Positions 1 to 5,663 of a stretch of DNA of 5,972 bases are shown piece after piece. Position 1 is the first letter of the stretch; each line of letters starts with the position of its first letter. Source of the stretch: an uncultured Lachnospiraceae bacterium (lineage in GTDB: Bacteria > Bacillota > Clostridia > Lachnospirales > Lachnospiraceae); the NCBI GenBank assembly GCA_946630645.1, contig CAMOZD010000083.1, forward strand, positions 1 through 5,972, in the 5' to 3' direction. Both the position numbers and the translations under genes were made by a program. The notes beneath the pieces are model-generated. The model searched no databases. It was not told the origin of the DNA and saw only the letters and a list, made by a program, of their open reading frames with translations.

Positions 1-753
1 CTGGTTACCTCCACAGAGATCCTGGAGGCGGGTATAGAGGATGAGGAGGTGGATGACCAGGGATCCTACAAGGTCAATGGCCAGACCATACGGAATTATA
101 ACGGCAAGGCCTACGGCCGGATCTCCTTTGAGGATGCTTTTATCAAGTCCTCCAATGTCTACTTTATGGACCGGGCAGTCAAGCTGGGGGGAGAGAGCCT
201 GGAAGCTGCGGCAAAGCGCTTTCTGCTGGGTCAGGATATCCCGCTTGATTTCACGACGCTTCGGTCTTCCTTCAGTCTGGGAAGCGGAGAGGACAATGTT
301 CTGGCTTCCACGGCTTTCGGCCAGGGAGAGACCATGCTTACTCCTCTTCATATGGCCATGATCACCCAGAGTGTGGCTAATGACGGAGAGATGCTTGAGC
401 CTTATATGATCTTGAAAAAAACAAATGGAAAGGGAAAGGATACCTACACAGGCCAGACCCGGCTTCTGGGCCGGACCATGAGCGAGATGACAGCCTACCG
501 GCTGAAAGATGTAATGACAAAGGCCGGGGAGGCCTATGAATTATCGCTGATTGGTGAGAAAGAGTACCGGATTGCGGCCAAGACCGGGACTGCCCAGCGG
601 GGTGACGGGACCAACAATGCTTGGATGGTCAGTTTCGCCCCGGCAGATGACCCCAGATATGTGGTGGTGGCCTGCCGGCTGAAAACGGATAAGATTGGCA
701 AAAGTATGGCACCTGTCATAGAGGAAATCTATTCCTGGCTGTTGAGGCAGTGA
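1..753 (+). CDS. Class B penicillin-binding protein (peptidoglycan D,D-transpeptidase), C-terminal part, 5'-truncated by window
   Basis: The reading frame is open from base 1 and ends at TGA 751-753, giving the last 250 residues of a longer protein. The enzyme would cross-link peptidoglycan stem peptides outside the cytoplasmic membrane. Two of the three penicillin-binding signatures are visible: SSN (the SxN motif) at 148-156, followed by VYFMDRAVKLG, and KTGTAQ starting at 580. Between them are typical transpeptidase segments, such as the FGQGE stretch followed by TPLHMAMI near 322-363. The SxxK nucleophile motif usually lies about 50-60 residues before SxN and so falls just left of the window, as do the membrane anchor and any N-terminal domain. 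About 55 residues follow KTG, a normal tail. A GTG at 49 could be mistaken for a start, but the upstream codons read as continuous protein. The family resembles PbpA/SpoVD/PBP2-type enzymes that pair with an FtsW/RodA glycosyltransferase; the exact subfamily cannot be fixed from this fragment. Confidence 0.93.
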   Translation: MVTSTEILEAGIEDEEVDDQGSYKVNGQTIRNYNGKAYGRISFEDAFIKSSNVYFMDRAVKLGGESLEAAAKRFLLGQDIPLDFTTLRSSFSLGSGEDNVLASTAFGQGETMLTPLHMAMITQSVANDGEMLEPYMILKKTNGKGKDTYTGQTRLLGRTMSEMTAYRLKDVMTKAGEAYELSLIGEKEYRIAAKTGTAQRGDGTNNAWMVSFAPADDPRYVVVACRLKTDKIGKSMAPVIEEIYSWLLRQ

Positions 754-1454
754 CCAATCTGGCAGATATAGTCCTGGAGAGACAGGGAGGGAGAAGGATT
801 CTTTCCTGTCTCGTAGAGGGGCAGCACGGAAGAAGGCATCCGGCTGTCCTTTTTTTCGTCCCCCCTGGCCCTGATCATATCCTCAAAGAGACAGGCCAGC
901 TCCTGGACCAGAAGCTGCTGGCCCTTAAGATCAGGAGACAGATCGTAGGAAAAACAAAGAGAGTAGGAGGGGTTGGGGTTCCGCAGGAAGTAATAGCTGC
1001 AGGTGTAGTCCACCAGATAGAGCCGGCTGCCCTTTTCCTGAGAGTCCAGAAGAAGGTTGGTCAGGTTCAGGTCCGTGTAGACCAGGCCTTCCCCGAGCAG
1101 GAAGGAAAGAAGCCGGCCGGTTTCCATTAAGATACGGAGCATAAGCCGGTTGGACATATGGGGGACCAGGTCCTTTAAGGGGAATCCGGGACACTCTTCC
1201 ATGCAGAGGACAGACCAGAGCTGGTCCGAGTCCCCGATGACACAGTTGTCCCAGTGACCAAAATAAGCCGGGACAGAAGGATGTTCCACCAAAGACATGG
1301 TCTCAAACTCGTCCCGGAAGGCTTCCACCATGTCTTTCCGGGACATGGAGCAGCATTTCCATATGCAGTTGTTCTTATGGCCGGGAGCCCGGTAGATCCG
1401 CAGGTCTTTCTTGCGGCGCAGCAGGCTTTCTGCCGTCAGTTTTTGTAAAAACAT
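729..1454 (-). CDS. Small divergent protein-kinase-fold protein
   Basis: This is a 241-residue protein read leftward from ATG (complement of 1452-1454) to TAG (complement of 729-731). It is a compact, divergent Ser/Thr-kinase-like fold. IWKCC holds the likely ATP-binding lysine (K33), and FRDEFETM holds the likely helix-C glutamate (E49 or E51). HPSVPAYFG (58-66) matches the usual 'HPNIV..Y' segment. The catalytic loop reads YTDLNLTN (126-133) where HRDLKPEN is typical, keeping the Asp and the final Asn but replacing His with Tyr and Lys with Asn. LVDY (147-150) stands for the DFG segment and keeps its Asp. No glycine-rich loop and no APE motif are visible, and the activation segment is short. 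Enough residues remain that weak activity or an atypical substrate is possible; it could also be a pseudokinase. There is no membrane segment, so it should be cytosolic. A GAGG sequence (complement of 1460-1463) lies 5 nt before the ATG. The 3' end overlaps the convergent PBP gene by 25 bp. Confidence 0.8.
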   Translation of the reverse strand: MFLQKLTAESLLRRKKDLRIYRAPGHKNNCIWKCCSMSRKDMVEAFRDEFETMSLVEHPSVPAYFGHWDNCVIGDSDQLWSVLCMEECPGFPLKDLVPHMSNRLMLRILMETGRLLSFLLGEGLVYTDLNLTNLLLDSQEKGSRLYLVDYTCSYYFLRNPNPSYSLCFSYDLSPDLKGQQLLVQELACLFEDMIRARGDEKKDSRMPSSVLPLYETGKNPSPSLSLQDYICQIGHCLNSQE

Positions 1455-1468
1455 GAAAACCTCGTCAG

Positions 1469-1497
1469 TAGATTTTTTATGTGAATCAGTGTATCAT
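1469..1497 (+). promoter_or_regulatory. Weak candidate promoter for the plus-strand phosphatase-kinase operon
   Basis: TATCAT at 1492-1497 matches TATAAT in 5 of 6 positions. The only -35 candidate at 17-bp spacing is TAGATT (1469-1474), which is poor. The upstream neighbour is on the other strand, so a promoter for the plus-strand operon should lie between about 1455 and 1555. This is the best match I see there, and it overlaps the candidate minus-strand -10 box. Confidence 0.25.
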
Positions 1498-1516
1498 ATG
1501 GGTAATTAATTTGCAA
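1488..1516 (-). promoter_or_regulatory. Candidate sigma-70-type promoter for the minus-strand kinase gene
   Basis: On the minus strand, TTGCAA (1511-1516, 4 of 6 matches to TTGACA) is followed after exactly 17 bp by TACACT (1488-1493, 4 of 6 matches to TATAAT). The spacer is AT-rich. Transcription would begin near 1480, leaving a leader of about 25 nt before the ATG at 1454. Both the position and the spacing fit, but both boxes are imperfect. Confidence 0.4.
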
Positions 1517-1535
1517 CCGGGGCAGGAAGCCCCGG
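1517..1535. repeat. Perfect GC-rich inverted repeat in the divergent intergenic region
   Basis: CCGGGGC (1517-1523) and GCCCCGG (1529-1535) are perfect inverted copies separated by AGGAA. The element sits beside the AT-rich promoter region and about 35 nt before the phosphatase start codon. No T-run follows on the plus strand, so it is not a standard terminator in that direction. It could be a regulator-binding site or a hairpin in the phosphatase mRNA leader. Its role is not known. Confidence 0.45.
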
Positions 1536-1555
1536 GAGCAGGATGATCCTTACCT

Positions 1556-1562
1556 GGAGGTG
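1556..1562 (+). promoter_or_regulatory. Ribosome binding site of the PP2C gene
   Basis: GGAGGTG ends 8 nt before the ATG at 1571, a strong Shine-Dalgarno match at acceptable spacing. It supports that ATG rather than the in-frame ATG four codons later. Confidence 0.75.
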
Positions 1563-1570
1563 CGGAAATT

Positions 1571-2539
1571 ATGACATGTTATATGTTGAGCGATATCAAC
1601 AGACGATCCGAGAACCAGGACTACTGCCGGCAGATGGAGATCCGGGTCAACTATGATTCCACAGTCAGGGCCATGGCTGTGGCAGACGGTATGGGCGGCA
1701 TGGCCGGCGGCGCTTTCTTCTCAGAGCTGGCCGTCAGATTATGGTTTGAGAAGCTCTACCGGAGGGTGACAGACCCGGATTTCTGCGGCAAGGCTCTGGA
1801 TACCCAGATTGAACTTTTAAAGGATTTTTCCGGCCAGGTCTATGAAGAGCTGGAGCCGGAGATTTATAAGGCAGGACTTGACCGGGGCTACCGTGGAGGG
1901 ACAACCCTGTCCACGGTCATATCTTTCTGGGATATCTTTATCTTCAGTAATTGCGGGGACAGTCCCATCTATGTAGGAGAGGGCAGGAGAATCAGCCTGG
2001 TCAGTGAGGTGCAGAATGTGGCTGAGAGCCTGATCCGTTCCGGCAAGACGGAAAAGGGCTCCATCCTTTATTACCAGACTAAAAACAGGATTTTATCCTA
2101 CCTGGGGGGAAGGAATGGATGCAGCCCTTCCGTTTCCTTTTTGCCTGACAAGAAGGTGGACTGGGTTCTGATGGGATCTGACGGGGCTTTTTCTGACCTG
2201 GACAGGGAGGAGATCCGTAAGGCGGCCAGTGAGGGAAAAGAATCCCGCAGGCTGCTCCAGCTCTTTCATAAAGCCAGAGAGCGGGGAGAAGAGGATAACC
2301 AGACCGCCATCCTCTATGTCCGGGAAAAGAATGACCGGCCGGTCCGGGATGTGTCTGCGGAAAGACTTTACCGCGAGACCAATGAAGAGAATATGATCCG
2401 GGAGGCTAAAGACAAGGAGCCGGAAGAACTGCAGGGTCTGGAGGATGACTGTGCCTATGTGAAGCTGGAGCAGGCTTCTGTGCTGAGGCGTTTCCGCTCC
2501 AAACTGCAAAGGGGCAGGGGACGGACCAAAGGGGAGTAA
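1571..2539 (+). CDS. PP2C-family (PPM) Ser/Thr protein phosphatase
   Basis: This 322-residue protein carries the full metal-dependent phosphatase signature. RRSENQDY (11-18) is the usual 'R..NED' start, ADGMGGMAGG (38-47) has the metal-binding Asp39-Gly40, and GGTTLS (109-114) follows. The next motifs are NCGDSPIY (127-134), LGG (178-180), GSDGAFSD (202-209) with metal ligand Asp204, and EDNQT (241-245) with Asp242. All expected metal ligands are present, so it should be active and remove phosphate from Ser/Thr residues, most plausibly those phosphorylated by the kinase encoded next. The catalytic domain ends near residue 253. The remaining roughly 70 residues form a charged, Glu/Lys-rich tail ending in a very basic segment (from RRFRSK near residue 305), which may be a docking or membrane-surface tail. 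No transmembrane helix is seen, unlike some PstP/PrpC-type enzymes. It is the first gene of the rightward operon and ends 3 nt before the kinase start. Confidence 0.95.
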   Translation: MTCYMLSDINRRSENQDYCRQMEIRVNYDSTVRAMAVADGMGGMAGGAFFSELAVRLWFEKLYRRVTDPDFCGKALDTQIELLKDFSGQVYEELEPEIYKAGLDRGYRGGTTLSTVISFWDIFIFSNCGDSPIYVGEGRRISLVSEVQNVAESLIRSGKTEKGSILYYQTKNRILSYLGGRNGCSPSVSFLPDKKVDWVLMGSDGAFSDLDREEIRKAASEGKESRRLLQLFHKARERGEEDNQTAILYVREKNDRPVRDVSAERLYRETNEENMIREAKDKEPEELQGLEDDCAYVKLEQASVLRRFRSKLQRGRGRTKGE

Positions 2540-2542
2540 ACT

Positions 2543-3769
2543 ATGTATCAGTATTTTAAGGAAGGGGATTTTCTCACCTGGAAGGGAGAAGGAGACTTCC
2601 CTGGGGAGGGCCTGGTCCTGAAGATGGTCAGGGAGAATTACCGTTCGGGAACCAAGCAGGCCATGGTAGCTGAGGATATCCGGACCGGAAGAAGGTATTT
2701 TCTCAAGATTCTCTTCTGCGAGGACATGGACCGGCTTTTCGTGGAAAAGGAGAGTAAGGTTCAGCTTTATTCCCCTTATATCGTCAGGATATACGGAGGT
2801 ATGCTGGATGTGGAAGGCCGCCGTTTTATTACCCTGGTGGAGTATATTGATGTCCCTGATCTCTCGGATCTGATGAGGCGGAGAGAGACCACCGGGGAGA
2901 CCTGGCAGGAGAAACTGAGGATCTGTGACCGGATCGCCATGAAGTTTCTCTACGGTATCCGCCATTATATGTCCTGCTATGAGAACGATCCCATTATTCA
3001 CAGGGATTTAAAACCAGAGAATGTTATGGCGGCCCGGGATGGGTCTGTCGTAAAAATCATAGATTTTGACTGGGTTCACCTCCATGATTCCGTGCTGACC
3101 TGCAATCTGCGCAGGGAGCAGAAGGGGACGCCGGGCTATGCGGACCCGGGCTACTGGAATTCCTATGTATGCCGGCCGGAGATGGATATCTATTCTGCGG
3201 GCCTGGTCCTTTATTTTATTTATACAGGCAAGCACCATTTCTTTGGAGCGGAGGAGATCAACCGCTATATGGAGGACCCGGACTATGCCTACACCCTCAA
3301 GGATATGCCGGGTATTGATCCGGCCCTGACAGGAATCCTGGCCAAAATGATTGCCCCTGAGCAGGACCGTTACCACAGTATCGAGCCGGTTATAAGGGAC
3401 ATGGAGACTTACCTGGAACAGGAAGGCCGTCTGCCTGATTTTCCGGAGCAGCTGGAATCAGAGTCCCAGAGGGACACCATCCGTCTGACTTACAGGGTGG
3501 GGGATATCAAGTACAGTCCCTATATCCGCAACTATCGTTTTGTCCCTATTTATTACGGAACCAGGCAGGAAAGAAGTAAGAACGGGCCCTACAGCGGCCA
3601 TATTCTGTCCTTTTACCGGGTGGATGACCAGGTAAGGGTTCTTCTGCTCCATGAAGACTGCAGGGCTGTCAGCCTGCAGAGGGACAGCCAGGTCACGGAA
3701 GGGGATAAATTTCTTTATCATGACACAGAGATAGAAGTACTGCAGATCAGGGGGAGGGACAGGAGATAA
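2543..3769 (+). CDS. Eukaryote-like Ser/Thr protein kinase with an extra C-terminal domain
   Basis: The protein has 408 residues. The kinase domain spans about residues 20-295. YFLKIL (52-57) gives the ATP-binding Lys55, and VEKES (67-71) gives the helix-C Glu. HRDLKPEN (153-160) is a perfect catalytic loop, IIDFD (172-176) replaces DFG with DFD, GTPGYADP (195-202) is the activation/P+1 segment, and MDIYSAGLVL (214-223) is the helix-F region. The glycine-rich loop is weak. Residues after about 300 form a predicted beta-rich region of about 110 residues that I do not recognise. It has no PASTA repeats, cysteine clusters or membrane helix, so this is a cytosolic kinase rather than a PrkC/PknB-type receptor. 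GGGGAG (2531-2536) lies 6 nt before the ATG. The stop codon overlaps the next start as TAATG. With the phosphatase before it and the vWA gene after it, it completes a kinase-phosphatase-vWA triad; catalytic activity is very likely. Confidence 0.95.
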   Translation: MYQYFKEGDFLTWKGEGDFPGEGLVLKMVRENYRSGTKQAMVAEDIRTGRRYFLKILFCEDMDRLFVEKESKVQLYSPYIVRIYGGMLDVEGRRFITLVEYIDVPDLSDLMRRRETTGETWQEKLRICDRIAMKFLYGIRHYMSCYENDPIIHRDLKPENVMAARDGSVVKIIDFDWVHLHDSVLTCNLRREQKGTPGYADPGYWNSYVCRPEMDIYSAGLVLYFIYTGKHHFFGAEEINRYMEDPDYAYTLKDMPGIDPALTGILAKMIAPEQDRYHSIEPVIRDMETYLEQEGRLPDFPEQLESESQRDTIRLTYRVGDIKYSPYIRNYRFVPIYYGTRQERSKNGPYSGHILSFYRVDDQVRVLLLHEDCRAVSLQRDSQVTEGDKFLYHDTEIEVLQIRGRDRR

Positions 3770-4467
3770 TGAACAGCTATAACAGTCAGGGGACCGATTA
3801 TAATCCGTCTCTGCCCGGAAGACTGCGGGAGAAAATGGAAAGCGAGAAGAAGCAGGGACTCAAGCTTTACCTGGACTTTGTCATCGATGGCACTGCCTCC
3901 ATGTACACCATATTCCCTGCCGTCTATTTTGCAATCATGCATTTTATAGAAAGCCTGGCCCGCTATGAGATTCACCCCATGCTGGGTGCTACCGTCATCC
4001 GGGACGAGAAGGGAGGAGAGGAGACGGACCAGCTGCTTTTTGCTGACGGGGAGTCCTTTACAGAGGATGTGACCGAGTTCATGCAGCAGGTCAGGGCCAT
4101 CAAGCTCTACGGTGGTTCCAATGACGGCCGGGAGTCTGTCCACCATGCCATAGCCTTGTCTGTGGCCAAGTTCCCTTCCCCGGGCAGGAATAAGGCAGTC
4201 TTTGTATTTTCTGATGCCTACGGCAGCAATGATTACGAAGAGTATCTGGACTTTCCCTTAGGCCAAGCTGTGTTCTTTACTACTGATGAGCTGAGCCAGG
4301 AGGATTTCCGCTTTTGTTTCGTCAGGGAAGACGGGGGCTATGACGAAGAGGCGTCCCCCATGTTTATTTCCATTGAAAAACTGCTGCAGCCGGTCAGTAC
4401 AGACCTTTTGGATAATGTTGTCAAACCTTTGAAGGATCTTCTGAAGGGAGTGTCCATAGGAATATGA
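3769..4467 (+). CDS. von Willebrand factor A (vWA) domain protein, TerY-like
   Basis: This 232-residue protein is mostly a single vWA domain, beginning near residue 31. The metal-ion-dependent adhesion site (MIDAS) is recognisable: VIDGTASM (38-45) corresponds to DxSxS with Thr in the first Ser position, GGSNDGRES (115-123) to the Thr/Gly-Asp loop, and VFSDAYGS (146-153) to the 'TDG' strand end. No signal peptide or membrane segment is visible, so it should act in the cytosol as a metal-dependent protein-binding scaffold. It starts inside the TAATG overlap with the kinase stop, with AGGAG and GGGGAGGG sequences just upstream, and ends in an ATGA overlap with the next gene. Cytosolic vWA proteins of the TerY type are commonly encoded beside a PP2C and a kinase, which matches this order. 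I infer that it presents or recruits substrates for that pair. The ligand is unknown. Confidence 0.85.
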   Translation: MNSYNSQGTDYNPSLPGRLREKMESEKKQGLKLYLDFVIDGTASMYTIFPAVYFAIMHFIESLARYEIHPMLGATVIRDEKGGEETDQLLFADGESFTEDVTEFMQQVRAIKLYGGSNDGRESVHHAIALSVAKFPSPGRNKAVFVFSDAYGSNDYEEYLDFPLGQAVFFTTDELSQEDFRFCFVREDGGYDEEASPMFISIEKLLQPVSTDLLDNVVKPLKDLLKGVSIGI

Positions 4468-5663
4468 TGGAGAGAATTGATACACAGGGACAGACACCCG
4501 CAAGCAAGGAGGAGCTCTTTGCCTCCTCCCATCCGGTCATAAAGATGCTCCGGGAGCTTCCCCAGGTCATTTTTCCGGGAGAGGAGGGCCGGCTGCCAGA
4601 CCAGGCCTGTTCCCTCAAGTGCCTTTTTGGCAGGGAGATGATGGACCATTACCACGTGGACAGGCGGCGGCTTTATGCCATGGCTCTGTCCGTGGCTACC
4701 CTCCTGGAGGGTTTTCGCCAGAGAAATATCTATCCCGGCCTGCTGGACCTGGAGGACCTGATGACCGACCCGGCCAGCCAGGATTCCCCGGTATACCTGG
4801 TCCGCCCAAACCGTTTCCAGCTGCTCTTTTTTGAGCAGGATTATGAGTGGTACCCTGAAGATGAGAGGCTTCTGGGAGACGGGCTTTTTTTTGATGAGGC
4901 CAGGCAGCTGCTCTCTGACCAGCGACTGATCTACCGGATTCTCATAGGCTCCTGCAGAGGGAATATCAAGGTTCCTCCGGCCAAGGCAGATGTGGATTAC
5001 GCCCATGTCTTTTACCAGCAGCTGCCGGACCGGTGGAAGGAAAAGCTGGAGCATCATGAGGTCTGGACCCACCTGCAGATCATTGATGAACTGAAAAAAC
5101 AGCTGATGCTGGACCAGGCGGAGGCTTCAGCCAAAGCCGGCCCCGGGCCGGTGGAGGAAAAGTTAGAGAGCCGGCCTTCTGGTAATAAGGGACCGCTCTA
5201 CTGCAGCTTTGTTCTTCTGCGCACCCAGCTCCACCGCCCCTTAGGTCTGGAAAAGATATTTTACCAGCAGCTGGAGGAACTGGAAAATGAGGGAGAGATG
5301 ACTGGCAGAAGCATAGTGTTCTCTTTTGTTTACGGTGACCAGGTTGTGGAGGCCAGAAACTTCAGGGAGTACCCGGCTGGTTTCCGTTTTGAACTGGCTC
5401 AGGACATCAGGGATTACTCTTTTGGCGAAGCCCTGGTCATTGCCAGGGATCTTATGGCGGACCATATGGCCAGACAGCAGGACCATAAGGGAGACTACCG
5501 GCTCTATATTTTGCTGGATGGAAGATTTAAGAATGATCAGATTTTAAAGAAAATGGTGGACGATTTTCTGAAGATGAAGGAAGAGGGCCTCAGGATTTTC
5601 CTGCTGGAGAGCGGGGAGTGCTACTGTGAGGCGAAGGAGCAGTTATGCCGTTTGCTGGATTGA
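4464..5663 (+). CDS. Two-domain protein: probable pseudokinase-like N-terminal region plus degenerate vWA-like C-terminal domain
   Basis: I do not recognise this 399-residue protein as a named family. Residues about 60-165 resemble a kinase C-lobe. A helix ending LLEGFRQRNIYP (80-91) is followed by GLLDLEDLMTD (92-102) where HRDLKPENILLD would be, and by VYLVRPNRFQL (110-120) where the DFG strand would be. The catalytic Asp, the metal-binding Asn and the DFG Asp are not conserved, so this reads as a pseudokinase. A linker rich in Ala, Gly, Pro and Glu (about 217-243) leads to residues 246-399, which follow a vWA-like strand/helix pattern. That pattern includes CSFVLLRTQLHR (247-258), a long helix, IVFSFVYGDQVVEAR (284-298), SFGEALVIARD (319-329) and YILLDGRFKND (348-358). 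The MIDAS residues are largely lost. It starts in ATGA with the vWA stop; a second ATG follows immediately, and the Shine-Dalgarno is weak (AGGA at 4458-4461), so translation is probably coupled. The domain reading is by eye; the gene itself is secure. Confidence 0.85.
   Translation: MMERIDTQGQTPASKEELFASSHPVIKMLRELPQVIFPGEEGRLPDQACSLKCLFGREMMDHYHVDRRRLYAMALSVATLLEGFRQRNIYPGLLDLEDLMTDPASQDSPVYLVRPNRFQLLFFEQDYEWYPEDERLLGDGLFFDEARQLLSDQRLIYRILIGSCRGNIKVPPAKADVDYAHVFYQQLPDRWKEKLEHHEVWTHLQIIDELKKQLMLDQAEASAKAGPGPVEEKLESRPSGNKGPLYCSFVLLRTQLHRPLGLEKIFYQQLEELENEGEMTGRSIVFSFVYGDQVVEARNFREYPAGFRFELAQDIRDYSFGEALVIARDLMADHMARQQDHKGDYRLYILLDGRFKNDQILKKMVDDFLKMKEEGLRIFLLESGECYCEAKEQLCRLLD
5634..5639 (+). 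promoter_or_regulatory. Ribosome binding site that sets the start of the last gene
   Basis: AAGGAG lies 5 nt before the ATG at 5645, inside the end of the preceding coding region. It is a near-ideal Shine-Dalgarno and decides in favour of the overlapping start at 5645 rather than the in-frame ATG at 5684. Confidence 0.75.

Noticed and set aside
41..361. A 106-codon plus-strand frame at the left edge
   Set aside because: It overlaps the PBP frame that contains the SxN motif; it has no domain signal.
750..1130. A plus-strand open frame just after the PBP stop
   Set aside because: It lies opposite the minus-strand kinase gene, whose catalytic-loop and DFG-region motifs are clear; the plus-strand translation has none.
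2093..3001. A 302-codon open frame on the minus strand opposite the phosphatase and kinase genes
   Set aside because: It lies antisense to two genes with full catalytic motifs, its translation shows no recognisable domain, and it spans the junction between them; it is a shadow frame.
4338..5072. A 244-codon open frame on the minus strand across the vWA/two-domain gene junction
   Set aside because: It is antisense to coupled genes and has no family resemblance or supporting context.
5137..5151. Perfect GC-rich palindrome (CCGGCCC, one base, GGGCCGG)
   Set aside because: It lies inside the Ala/Gly/Pro linker codons of the two-domain gene, with no T-run and a one-base centre; composition and codon choice explain it.
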